Assembly: GCF_019966595.1 (NCBI RefSeq)
Contig: NZ_JAINFJ010000001.1
Location: 558,001-622,000, forward strand
DNA length: 64,000 bases
From: Oricola indica
Lineage (GTDB): Bacteria; Pseudomonadota; Alphaproteobacteria; Rhizobiales; Rhizobiaceae
Direction of reading: 5' to 3'
Every line of letters begins with the position of its first letter. Within the stretch, counting starts at the first letter, position 1. Made by a program: the position numbers and the translations under genes. The notes under the pieces were generated by a model. The model did no database searches. It saw only the letters and a program-made list of their open reading frames with translations, and was not told where the DNA came from. Below are positions 53,698 through 61,924 of this stretch, piece after piece.

Positions 53698-53730
53698 GCC
53701 CGGCACGCAGCGATCTGATGCGTGCCGGGC
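53698..53730. terminator. Hairpin between TRAP binding-protein and small permease genes
   Basis: GCCCGGCACGCA and TGCGTGCCGGGC form a perfect 12-bp stem around nine bases, sixteen bases after the dctP-type stop. No T-tract. It is the strongest example of the post-binding-protein hairpins in this window. Confidence 0.65.
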
Positions 53731-53745
53731 GGCTCCGGGAGGAGC

Positions 53746-54738
53746 TTATTCGACCGCTGCGATCTTTCCGAGCAGTTCGCCGCTTTCGTACTGGGCGCCG
53801 AGCTCTTCATAGACGGGCTGGACGGCCTGCTTGATCTTTTCGCGCTCGGCATCCGAGACCTCGACGACTTCCACACCGTCGGCCTTCATGGCCTCGACCG
53901 CATCGGCATTGGCCTTGACGACCTTGTCGAACAGGGCGTCGGATGCCTCTTGCGCCGCCTCGAGAACAGCAGCCTGATGCTCCGGGCTCAGACGTTCGAA
54001 CGCCGCTTTGTTCATCGCCACCAGGATCGGCGGAGACTGGTGCTGGGTCAGGGAGAAGTACTTGGTCACCTCGGTGAACTTCTGCGCCAGCATCGATTCG
54101 GGAGACCCCTCGACCGCCTGCACGACGCCGGACTGCAGCGCTGTGTAGATTTCACCGAAATTGATCGGCGTCGGGTTGGCGCCGAGCGCCTCGAAGGTCT
54201 TCACGAAGATCGGCACTTCCGGAACGCGGATCTTCAGGCCCTTGAAGCTTTCCAGCGTATCGACCGGCGCATCGGCGGTCAGCGTGCTGCGCAAGCCGTA
54301 GGCGAAATAGGCGAGAAACTTGAGCCCCTTCTCGTCGAACATCTCATCGACCGCGCCGCGCAGATCGCCGTTGAAGACTTTCTGCTGGTGGTCCATGTCG
54401 CGATAGAGGAAGGGCAACTCGAACGTGCCGAGCTTCGGATTGATGATCGCCCAGCCGGCGGCGCCGGTCAGCGAGATGTCGTGCGAGCCGAGCGTCGCGC
54501 CTTCCAGCAGTTCACGCTCGTTGCCGAGCTGACCATCCGGGAAGATTTTCACTTCGACCGCGCCGTTTGTCTTGTCTGCGACCCGCTCGGCGAAGTCCAC
54601 CACACCGAGGTGAGACGAGAAAGATGTGTTGAACACATGCGCCGCGCGGATGGTGACATCCGCTGCTGACGCAGGGGCGACAACACCTCCAATATGCGCG
54701 AGTGCCGCTATGCAGGTTGCTGCGAGTAGCTGTTTCAT
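53746..54738 (-). CDS. TRAP transporter solute-binding protein (DctP family)
   Basis: A 330-residue periplasmic protein with a Sec signal, MKQLLAATCIAALAHIGGVV, cleaved near ASAADV. DctP features: FPDGQLGNERELLEGATLG, LKIRVPEVPIFVKTFEALG with the carboxylate-binding Arg, and FGEIYTALQSGVVQAVEG. It is the first gene of the eleven-gene operon and divergent from the IclR-SMP-30 gene. GGGAGG precedes the ATG. The conserved arginine implies an acidic ligand, so the operon may import an aldonate rather than the free sugar. Confidence 0.94.
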   Translation of the reverse strand: MKQLLAATCIAALAHIGGVVAPASAADVTIRAAHVFNTSFSSHLGVVDFAERVADKTNGAVEVKIFPDGQLGNERELLEGATLGSHDISLTGAAGWAIINPKLGTFELPFLYRDMDHQQKVFNGDLRGAVDEMFDEKGLKFLAYFAYGLRSTLTADAPVDTLESFKGLKIRVPEVPIFVKTFEALGANPTPINFGEIYTALQSGVVQAVEGSPESMLAQKFTEVTKYFSLTQHQSPPILVAMNKAAFERLSPEHQAAVLEAAQEASDALFDKVVKANADAVEAMKADGVEVVEVSDAEREKIKQAVQPVYEELGAQYESGELLGKIAAVE

Positions 54739-55153
54739 TGGCGAAAACCTCCCGTTCGCTCGTTAGCCAGGCTCGGGCACGATCGGGAACTCCGGTCGAA
54801 CATCCGAACAATTGCACATTCCCATGCCGGCCGAACCACGCCGGCCACAAACATCGGAAGCGCATAATTCGAAATCGCATAATATGGACGACATGTCCAT
54901 AGTTTGAGAAACAAAATTCAGCCTCCATTCATTCCGCGCATGCTAGGGCTCCACATGAAGGCGCGATGGGGGATGGAGAAATGCAGCAAATGCACGGACT
55001 CTGGAAGCTACGGCAGCAATTTCAACATCATGAAACGACTGGCTGACATTTGGTCAAAGCTTCCATATTATGCCACTCTCGGGAAACATCGGGGCAAGTC
55101 CGATTCCGTGAAGACTGTGAAAACGACCATAGCCACCTGCCGAGGCATTCGAC
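54739..55153. other. Divergent regulatory region
   Basis: A 415-base gap between the TRAP operon and the IclR-SMP-30 gene. A long frame crosses it but matches nothing and runs through the regulator start, so it is not called. Apart from the palindrome listed next, the stretch holds AT-rich promoter-like sequence around 54860-54920. Confidence 0.5.
54883..54901. promoter_or_regulatory. TATGGAC-N5-GTCCATA inverted repeat, candidate IclR-type operator
   Basis: Two perfect 7-bp arms separated by GACAT, 145 bp upstream of the dctP-type start and about 250 bp upstream of the regulator. It is the clearest symmetric element in this divergent region, so it is the best candidate site for the IclR-SMP-30 protein. 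Confidence 0.5.
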
Positions 55154-56872
55154 GTGAGCAAGGAATCGAGCAAAACCACGAAACAGGATCGGGAAGTCCC
55201 CGGTGTTGCGCTTCTATACAAGGCATTCCGCGTCATGGATGCCGTCGCCGAATCGAGGACGCCGCCACGCATCACCGATCTGCTTGCGGCGACCGATCTT
55301 TCCAAGGGCACGCTATACCGTCTTCTTCAGGCGCTGGTCGATCGCCGGTATCTGCGCCACGACCCGTCCGACCAGTCCTATCTGCTGGGCACGAAGCTCT
55401 TCGATCTGGCGCATACGGTCTGGGAGAGCTTCGACCTGAGAAGCGCGGCCTCCAGTGAACTGATCGCCTTGCGCGACCGTCTGGGCGAAACGACAAGGCT
55501 CTCCGTGCTGGACGGCTATGAGGTGCTTTATATCGACCAGGTCGACGCGACGAGCGAGCTCAGGGTTGCCAGCGCGGTCGGCAGCCGCGCCCCGGCGCAT
55601 GCGAGTTCCGCCGGCAAGGCCATGCTCAGCAAGCTGGAGCCGGTTCAAAGCTCCGAAATTCTCTCCCGCCTCGACCTCGAGCAACTCACGCCGTCGACGA
55701 TCACGGATGAGATGGAGCTGCGGCGCCACATCGACCTCGTGACTGCGAGAGGCTACGCCACGTCGATGGAGGAGCGGGTCCAGGGTATCGCCTCGGTATC
55801 CGCACCTATCCTTGACGCGAGCAACCGGCCGGTCGGGGCACTGACCGTGACAGGTCCCTCGTTCCGGCTGGACTGGGACAAGCTGGACGCCATCGGCAGG
55901 GACCTCATCGACGCCGCGCGCCGCATTGCCGGCAATGCCGGCATGTACACCCAGCCCTTCTCCGTCTCGACACCGCCGCGCCCGAAGGAGAGCATTCCCG
56001 ACGAGGTGTCCTGCGCATACGAGACCCGGGCCATCCAGGGCGAAGGCCCGCTCTGGGTTCCCGAACAGAACGCGCTCTATTGGGTGAACATCCTCGAACC
56101 TTCGCTCAACATCTTCAGCCCCGATCTCCAGCACAACAAGGTCGTCCGCTTCCCTTGCATGCTGAGCGCCGTCGCGCACACGAAGACCGACCGCATGATC
56201 GTCGCGACACAGAAGGGCGTTCAGATGCTCGACCTCCAGTCGCACCAACTGACGCCCTTCTCCGATCCCGAACCACGTCTGAGTTCGAACCGGCTGAACG
56301 ACGCAAAGGTCGATCGCGCGGGGCGCCTGTGGGTGGGCAGCATGGCCATCGACGGAACGCCCGGCCACGGAAGCCTCTACTGTATCACCGGAGACGGGTC
56401 CGCAGTCGCGGTCGATACGGGCTTCGCAATCAGCAACGGCATCGCCTGGTCCCCTGACGACAAGCTGATGTACTTCATCGATTCTGGCCGAAACCAGGTG
56501 TTCCGCTACGAGTTCGACCTGGCAACCGGCGAAATCGGCCGAAGGGACATCCTTATCGAGGTCCCGCAGGAAGCAGGCCGTCTGGGCGGGCTGACAGTGG
56601 ATCGCGACGGCTTTCTGTGGATCGCGCATTACGATGGCTGGGCGATCAATCGCTATCAGCCGGACGGAAAGATCGACAGACGTATTCCCCTGCCGGTGCC
56701 CCGCCCCACAAGTTGCATCTTCGGAGGCCCCGACCTTCAGGATCTGTTCGTCACCTCCGCACGCATCCGCCTCTCGTCGCAACGGCTCAGCGAAGCGCCG
56801 CTATCCGGCTCGTTGTTCAGGATTCGCACGGAGTCCAGCGGCATCGCCGAGACGCCCTTCGAGATCAACTGA
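55154..56872 (+). CDS. IclR-family regulator fused to an SMP-30/gluconolactonase domain
   Basis: A 572-residue fusion. Residues about 16-75 are an IclR winged helix (VALLYKAFRVMDAVAES, LSKGTLYRLLQALVDRRYL); 80-262 are the IclR effector domain (SSAGKAMLSKL, ATSMEERVQGIASVSAPI). A linker to about 285 leads to a complete SMP-30 six-bladed propeller, 290-565. Its metal and substrate ligands are conserved relative to SMP-30: Glu297 (GEGPLW), Asn382 (RLNDAKVD), Asn428 (ISNGIAW) and Asp483 (TVDRDGFLWIA). The start is GTG with GAGG upstream. It could repress the divergent operon while sensing or hydrolysing a sugar lactone of the same pathway. One continuous frame with no internal ribosome binding site supports a real fusion. 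Confidence 0.92.
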   Translation: MSKESSKTTKQDREVPGVALLYKAFRVMDAVAESRTPPRITDLLAATDLSKGTLYRLLQALVDRRYLRHDPSDQSYLLGTKLFDLAHTVWESFDLRSAASSELIALRDRLGETTRLSVLDGYEVLYIDQVDATSELRVASAVGSRAPAHASSAGKAMLSKLEPVQSSEILSRLDLEQLTPSTITDEMELRRHIDLVTARGYATSMEERVQGIASVSAPILDASNRPVGALTVTGPSFRLDWDKLDAIGRDLIDAARRIAGNAGMYTQPFSVSTPPRPKESIPDEVSCAYETRAIQGEGPLWVPEQNALYWVNILEPSLNIFSPDLQHNKVVRFPCMLSAVAHTKTDRMIVATQKGVQMLDLQSHQLTPFSDPEPRLSSNRLNDAKVDRAGRLWVGSMAIDGTPGHGSLYCITGDGSAVAVDTGFAISNGIAWSPDDKLMYFIDSGRNQVFRYEFDLATGEIGRRDILIEVPQEAGRLGGLTVDRDGFLWIAHYDGWAINRYQPDGKIDRRIPLPVPRPTSCIFGGPDLQDLFVTSARIRLSSQRLSEAPLSGSLFRIRTESSGIAETPFEIN

Positions 56873-57185
56873 CGTCTTCATCGCAGCCGCCGCCCGCTTG
56901 CAATGCTGACGAGTCTGGCGATTAGAGGAGGCAGAGCGCGCTTGCCCCGACAGCTGAGAAACGAGGAAACGAGCTAACGAGTGCAGGCGTTCTCCGGGTC
57001 AGGAAAGGCCTGCTCCGGCGCGCCGCTTTCGATCACTTTTCCACTTCGCCCGCCGATCGCGCTTAGCGTGTCGAAACCCAATTACGTGCTGGTGTCGGAA
57101 TAACAAGTGCAGGATTAGCGGGTCGATCGGCCAGATTCCGGACAGGAACGCATTGACTGGCAGGGCGACGAGCCAGTTCCGGGCG

Positions 57186-57558
57186 TTGTAGAGGTAAACG
57201 TTGCGGAACGGGACGAACTCAAAGTCGACTTCGATGGGCGCGTGGCGGCAGCGGATGCTGAAATTGCCCGCCTTCACAAAGAGAAGACCGAGGAACGATC
57301 CGCGCCGATCTGATCCGGCCGGGCGTCAAGAAAACGCTGCTGCGCGGCGCGGCGCTATTTCGGCAGGGCCGTAAATTCGAGGTGAAACCGTCAGACGATG
57401 GTGACGGCAACACCGTACTCGTTCATAGCGACTTTGGGCTAGTGTCCGTCAGCGATGCGGTCGGTGCATTTCTCGACAATGACGAGGGAGCGGTTTTGCG
57501 GGGCACGGAGAAGGTCCGCCCTACTGAGGGGACGTTTACGGCGATGATACGTCTCTAG
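57186..57558 (+). pseudogene. Frameshifted coding remnant of unknown family
   Basis: Two coding-like stretches in different frames follow each other. The first encodes AERDELKVDFDGRVAAADAE and a further coiled-coil-like segment, stopping near 57318. The second, from about 57305, encodes RPGVKKTLLRGAALFRQGRK and ends at TAG 57556-57558. A one-base shift would join them. No start codon or ribosome binding site is clear. The part before it, 56873-57185, holds nothing recognisable. No family identified. Confidence 0.35.
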
Positions 57559-58616
57559 CCGAAATCGCGTGTGCCCGGCCTTATCGTCCCAAGACCAGTT
57601 CCGGTTTTGACCACTCGGGGCGGATTACGCCACTTTAAAATTCTTGGCCAAATAGTCGGCCGAAATCGGACTTGCGATGATACGAGCATCGTTTCACGAG
57701 CTTCGCTTACCTCAACCTCTGTTCCGATCTTATAGCGGCCCGGCACTTCATCGTCTGGGACAAACTGGTTGATCTCAAATCTCCGCTCTTCACGATGCAC
57801 GCTCCACTGTCGATATTGCTCACTCACGCGCTCGCCCATTGAAGGATCCTTAAAATATATATTCTGACTTGAATTAAGTATCTGCAGTTGGTTGAAAGCA
57901 TCTAAATCCTCCGTGTTGTCTATTTCTACAAACATCCCACTCTTTCCTGGGATTGTGTAGACAAATCCATCATAGCAAAGGAACAATTTATCCGGGCTCA
58001 GCGGCAAAACAAAAATGGCGCCGGAATTCGTTAGCCCAAAATTCGTCCTATTATTCTCCCTGATGTGATATCTATTTGTAATAACGGCAGGATCATCTGA
58101 TGTATAAAATTCATAAGGAGTATTATTGCGAACTATCACCATTTTCAAGTCATCTAAGATATCGTGCTTCTCGATAAAAATGGACATAGAAATCGCTATT
58201 ATCTCCTCCTTTGTTAAAAGCGGAGGTCTTTCCATTTTATCGACATCTCTAAAAACAACGTCAGCCATCTCGCGATTTGACTGACCTGTTCTTTTTAGAG
58301 CTTGCTCTGTCCTCAGGAACTGTATGAACATAAAGCTACGTAAATCGCGAAGGTAGCCTTTCTCAAATACAGAATCCCCAAGCTCTAAAGAACGAATTAT
58401 CGTGGCGTATCTACCTTCGATAGAATTAAAAGCCTTCTCAATATTTCTGTCTTTGCCATAGAAATAATTCTTAGAGCACTGACCTGATACGGAAGCGTTA
58501 TTAATTACGCGCCGGGAACGAATATTAAAAATATTAATTGAGTTGGCCTCCCCATTTAAACTAAAAGGTTTGAAATGAGCTTTGGGAACGAAGTGCTGGT
58601 TCTTCAGATAGGCCAT
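57555..58616 (-). CDS. DUF4238-family protein
   Basis: A 353-residue protein starting MAYLKNQHFVPKAHFKPFS, the hallmark opening of DUF4238, with FYTSDDPAVITNR in the middle and FVLPLSPDKLFLCYDG as in that family. Its function is unknown. Base composition is strikingly AT-rich compared with every neighbour, with many A/T third positions, which points to recent transfer. It lies beside the 3' end of a tRNA-Lys gene and ends against a frameshifted remnant. The last 50 residues look unlike the rest and are GC-richer, so the original stop may have been lost and the end replaced by local sequence. Confidence 0.82.
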   Translation of the reverse strand: MAYLKNQHFVPKAHFKPFSLNGEANSINIFNIRSRRVINNASVSGQCSKNYFYGKDRNIEKAFNSIEGRYATIIRSLELGDSVFEKGYLRDLRSFMFIQFLRTEQALKRTGQSNREMADVVFRDVDKMERPPLLTKEEIIAISMSIFIEKHDILDDLKMVIVRNNTPYEFYTSDDPAVITNRYHIRENNRTNFGLTNSGAIFVLPLSPDKLFLCYDGFVYTIPGKSGMFVEIDNTEDLDAFNQLQILNSSQNIYFKDPSMGERVSEQYRQWSVHREERRFEINQFVPDDEVPGRYKIGTEVEVSEARETMLVSSQVRFRPTIWPRILKWRNPPRVVKTGTGLGTIRPGTRDFG

Positions 58617-58710
58617 TGGCGATTCTTAACTTCCAGCGCTTAGGTGCCGCAAGTCGCCCTCTAGGGAACGAACGCCAATTTTCGTTATATTACTATTTCG
58701 CAAATAATGA

Positions 58711-58730
58711 GTATGGACGTCCGTCCATAC
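58711..58730. promoter_or_regulatory. Inverted repeat upstream of the DUF4238 gene
   Basis: GTATGGAC and GTCCATAC are perfect 8-bp arms around GTCC, about 95 bp before the DUF4238 start and 26 bp from the tRNA 3' end. The half-site TATGGAC is the same as in the repeat at 54883, with one base less spacing. It could be an operator or part of an old integration site. Confidence 0.4.
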
Positions 58731-58755
58731 AAATTATTGATTCTTTTGAAGAAAT

Positions 58756-58831
<76 letters not shown>

Positions 58832-58877
58832 GCCGGAGCGCGCTATCTAGTCTTGCTTCGGCCGTTTGTAAAGGGCC

Positions 58878-59783
58878 TTAGAGCGTCAGTGTTCCCTCGG
58901 CGACCCTGACGGCATGGCCGCCGATCCGCGCGGCGTGGATCGCCCCGCCGCGACCGTCGATCTCGAGGCGGATCTGCGACGGTCGTCCCATCTCCACGCC
59001 CTGTTCGATCAAGAACGCGGAGGGGCCTTCCGCCAGCCCATCGAAATGCGCGATCACCCCGGCGAAATTGGCCACGGCGGATCCGGTGGCCGGATCCTCG
59101 GCAAGCCCCATCTCCGGCGCGAACATGCGCGCATGGAAGGCGCAGTCGTGGCGGATCGTCTCGCGGCAATAGGCGTAGAGTGATGCCTTGTGTCCGTCCA
59201 CCGCCGGCGCGATATCGAGCCATGTGGCCGGATCGATCCGTATCCGCTCGGCGACACCCAGCCCCGCCAGCGGCACGAAGACGAAGCTGTTGCCCGCCGA
59301 CCAGACGCTGACATGGTGGTTCTCGAAGCCGATTTCGTCGGCATCAATGCCGAGCGCCAGCGCGACCGCCGCCTTGTCGATCTCGAAGGGCAGCTGTCGG
59401 GGCAAGGCCGGCAGGTCGAATTCCGCATAGGGGATGTCATCCATGCGCAGCGCGCAGCGGACCGGACCGATCGCCTCCTCCAGCACCATCAGCCGCCGGT
59501 CGCCGGCATCGTCAGACGCCTCGGACCCGAGCGCGATCGCCGCGCCGACCGTCGGGTGCCCGGCGAACGGCAATTCGCGCCCCGGCGTGAAGATGCGCAG
59601 CCGCGCCGCATGCGCCGGATTATCCGCCGGGCCGATGAAAACCGTCTCGGACAGGTTGAACTCGCGCGCGATCGCCTGCATCGCCGTGTCGTCGAGCCCC
59701 TCGGCATCGAAGACCACGGCCAGCGGGTTGCCCGCCAGTGCATGGTCCGTGAAGACATCGTAGATTGCGTAGCGCCTTGCCAT
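58878..59783 (-). CDS. PhzF-family isomerase-like protein
   Basis: A 301-residue member of the PhzF/YddE family with the two-fold diaminopimelate-epimerase-like fold. Typical segments: YDVFTDHALAGNPLAVV at the start, NLSETVFIG with the conserved Glu, TPGRELPFAGHPTVGAA, and EDPATGSAVANFAGVI near the end. Cytoplasmic. Members outside phenazine operons have unknown substrates; no phenazine genes are here. The NUDIX-like gene lies 20 bases upstream on the same strand, probably co-transcribed. Confidence 0.93.
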   Translation of the reverse strand: MARRYAIYDVFTDHALAGNPLAVVFDAEGLDDTAMQAIAREFNLSETVFIGPADNPAHAARLRIFTPGRELPFAGHPTVGAAIALGSEASDDAGDRRLMVLEEAIGPVRCALRMDDIPYAEFDLPALPRQLPFEIDKAAVALALGIDADEIGFENHHVSVWSAGNSFVFVPLAGLGVAERIRIDPATWLDIAPAVDGHKASLYAYCRETIRHDCAFHARMFAPEMGLAEDPATGSAVANFAGVIAHFDGLAEGPSAFLIEQGVEMGRPSQIRLEIDGRGGAIHAARIGGHAVRVAEGTLTL

Positions 59784-59803
59784 GCGATTCTCCCTGAAGC
59801 TGC

Positions 59804-60520
59804 CTATCCGCTACAGGAAAATGCCGCGTTTTCGAAGTGCCAATCGGCCAGCATGCGCGCATAGGGCTTGAGCAGGTCCGCGCCCTCGCCACCGGCCCGC
59901 ACGGCGATCGCGGTTTCGAGTTCATCGTCGCCCGTCCGCGCCTGGTGACGCCGCATGAGATCGAGGCAGGCATCGAAATCGCCCGGCAGCCGGCTGCGCC
60001 GCGCAACGTGGAAGGCCCCCCGGTCGGCCACCACCGTATACGCGCCTTCGGCCATGCTCTCGTCGAAGACGAGGCCCGTCTCCTCGGCCAATTCGCGCGC
60101 GATGTTGCTGGTCACGTCGAACCCGCCATCGACGATATCTTCCGCATCGAAGGAGCCCGCCGGAAAATAGACCGCGCCGGCATTGGCCGTGTGAGCCGCC
60201 ATGCGCACCGCGAAAAGCGCGCCATCCGCCGTCATCGGCAGCGATGTCCCCGTCACATGCACTGCCTCCGGCGGGCGGCCGTGGTCGCGCCAGTGGAGAA
60301 AGGTCGCGAAATCCGTGCGTCGTCCCCGCCCGGAGAACACGCTCCCGCCGACCGACACCTCCTCGAACATGAAGAACGGCCCGTTCCACAGCCGCGAATT
60401 GGCGGCCTTGCAATCGGCCCAATAGGCGTCGATCGCCGCGCGGTTTCGCGCCTCATAGGAGAGCCTTCCGCCTTCAACCGCCAGGCGCACCGTTTCCGGC
60501 CTCAAGATCCCGCTTTGCAT
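59804..60520 (-). CDS. NUDIX-like hydrolase
   Basis: A 238-residue protein whose middle shows a NUDIX-like box: NIARELAEETGLVF supplies REL-EETGL, but the upstream Gly and Glu of GX5EX7 are not in standard place (GGFDVTS precedes). It may therefore be a diverged or inactive member. The N-terminal half, with LWNGPFFMFEEVSV, resembles NUDIX proteins that carry a long first domain. The ATG at 60520 is about ten bases from GGAAAGG; a GTG at 60529 is too close to it. First gene of a pair with phzF. Confidence 0.7.
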   Translation of the reverse strand: MQSGILRPETVRLAVEGGRLSYEARNRAAIDAYWADCKAANSRLWNGPFFMFEEVSVGGSVFSGRGRRTDFATFLHWRDHGRPPEAVHVTGTSLPMTADGALFAVRMAAHTANAGAVYFPAGSFDAEDIVDGGFDVTSNIARELAEETGLVFDESMAEGAYTVVADRGAFHVARRSRLPGDFDACLDLMRRHQARTGDDELETAIAVRAGGEGADLLKPYARMLADWHFENAAFSCSG

Positions 60521-60601
60521 TCTCGCCACCCTTTCCAGATCGCCGGAGCCTCCATAGCCGATGCGTAAGACTGACGCACCCGCGCCGAAGCGACATTGAT
60601 T

Positions 60602-60615
60602 TTGATCTGGATCAA
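60602..60615. promoter_or_regulatory. FNR/FixK-type box
   Basis: TTGATCTGGATCAA matches the FNR/FixK consensus TTGAT-N4-ATCAA exactly. It lies 59 bp upstream of the ATG of the membrane protein gene, followed at 60631 by TCTTATATAA that may supply the -10 region. This spacing fits activation under low oxygen. Confidence 0.75.
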
Positions 60616-60673
60616 TTTATATGCGCAATCTCTTATATAAACAAAACCGAATATACAAACTGGAGGTTCGACC

Positions 60674-61891
60674 ATGTCGTTATCGAAAGCAGCCCCGGCA
60701 CCGTACAATCCGCTTTATTTCCTCGCCGCGCTCGGCGCTGGCGGATTGGCCGTGTCGTTCTTCATGTACATCATGTGGATGACGCCCCATGCGGGTCAGC
60801 CCATCCCGTCCTTTTCCACCCTGATGGCCGCGTTCCAGACTGGTTCGCTCGCCATGCAGGCACTCATCGCGGTTTCCCTTGCCGGCATCGTGGTCTTTTC
60901 CGTGCTGCATGTGCGCCTGCTCGTCTGGAACTTCTCGCGCTACAACGCGTGGAAACAGACCGAAGCCGCGCAAAAGCTGCGCACGGGCAATGCCGAAACC
61001 CAGCTGATGTCGATCCCGCTGACGCTGGCGATGAGCGTCAATGTGGGCTTCATCATCGGCGCGGTCTTCGTTCCGGGCCTCTGGGGAATCGTGGAATTCC
61101 TGTTCCCGGCCGCGCTGCTCGCCTTCGCCCTGATCGGCGTCTACGCGCTGCGTCTCTTCGCGGACTTCATGAGCCGTGTGCTGGTCGATGGCGGTTTTCA
61201 TTGCGCCAACAACAACTCGCTGGCCACCATGCTGTCGGTCTTCGCCTTCGCCATGATCGGCGTCGGGTTTTCCGCCGCCACGGCCATGAGCCACAATCCC
61301 GTCACCTCCGTGGTCGGCTTCATGGGCGCGAGCTTTTTCCTCGTCGCCGCCGTGCTGTTCGCCGCGATCTTCATGGTCATGGGCTTCCGCTCGATGATGG
61401 AGCATCGCGCCAACCCGGAAACCGTCCCGACGCTGTGGATCATCATCCCCTTCGTCACGGTGGTCGGCATCGCCGTCTATCGCATGAAGATGGCGCTGGA
61501 GCACAATTTCGGCGCCGAATGGGCTGCCGGAGACAAATTCGCCATGCTCGCGACCCTGTTCTCGATCCAGCTCGTCTTCGGCCTTGTCGGCTTCGCGGTG
61601 ATGAAGCGCGCCCGTTACTTCGAGCAGTATGTCTCCGGCGAAAAGCGGTCTTCCGGCGCCTTCACCCTGATCTGCCCCGGCGTCGCGCTGTTCGTCTTCG
61701 CCAACTTCCTGATCAATGCGGGCCTTCTCGGCATCGGCGTGATGGACAAGTTCTCGGTCGCCTATTTCGTCGCCTATGCCCCGCTGGTCGTCCTGCAGGC
61801 GCTGACCATCAAGGTCTTCTTCCAGCTGAGCGGCAAGCTGATCACGACCGAGCGGCACGACGACACCGCGGCGCTTGCACCGGCCGAATAA
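60674..61891 (+). CDS. Polytopic membrane protein, SLAC1/TehA-like (possible TsoY family)
   Basis: A 405-residue inner-membrane protein with about ten hydrophobic helices. It opens YNPLYFLAALGAGGLAVSFF and has features of the tellurite-resistance/dicarboxylate (TDT, SLAC1-like) anion-channel superfamily; the opening is also what I recall for the TsoY group, in which a Cys is sometimes selenocysteine. Cysteines here are few (VDGGFHCANN, FTLICPGV). GGAGG stands seven bases before the ATG, an FNR-type box 59 bp upstream, and a rho-independent terminator follows, so it is a single-gene unit. Transported anion unknown. Confidence 0.72.
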   Translation: MSLSKAAPAPYNPLYFLAALGAGGLAVSFFMYIMWMTPHAGQPIPSFSTLMAAFQTGSLAMQALIAVSLAGIVVFSVLHVRLLVWNFSRYNAWKQTEAAQKLRTGNAETQLMSIPLTLAMSVNVGFIIGAVFVPGLWGIVEFLFPAALLAFALIGVYALRLFADFMSRVLVDGGFHCANNNSLATMLSVFAFAMIGVGFSAATAMSHNPVTSVVGFMGASFFLVAAVLFAAIFMVMGFRSMMEHRANPETVPTLWIIIPFVTVVGIAVYRMKMALEHNFGAEWAAGDKFAMLATLFSIQLVFGLVGFAVMKRARYFEQYVSGEKRSSGAFTLICPGVALFVFANFLINAGLLGIGVMDKFSVAYFVAYAPLVVLQALTIKVFFQLSGKLITTERHDDTAALAPAE

Positions 61892-61924
61892 GGCGTCCTT
61901 TTCAATCCCTGGCACGGACGCCGG

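Noticed and set aside
54904-55458. 184-codon frame crossing the divergent region into the IclR-SMP-30 gene
   Set aside because: It overlaps the regulator in another frame, has no ribosome binding site and resembles no family.
57219-57413. Minus-strand short frames opposite the coding remnant
   Set aside because: Composition and codon pattern fit the plus-strand remnant better; no start signals.
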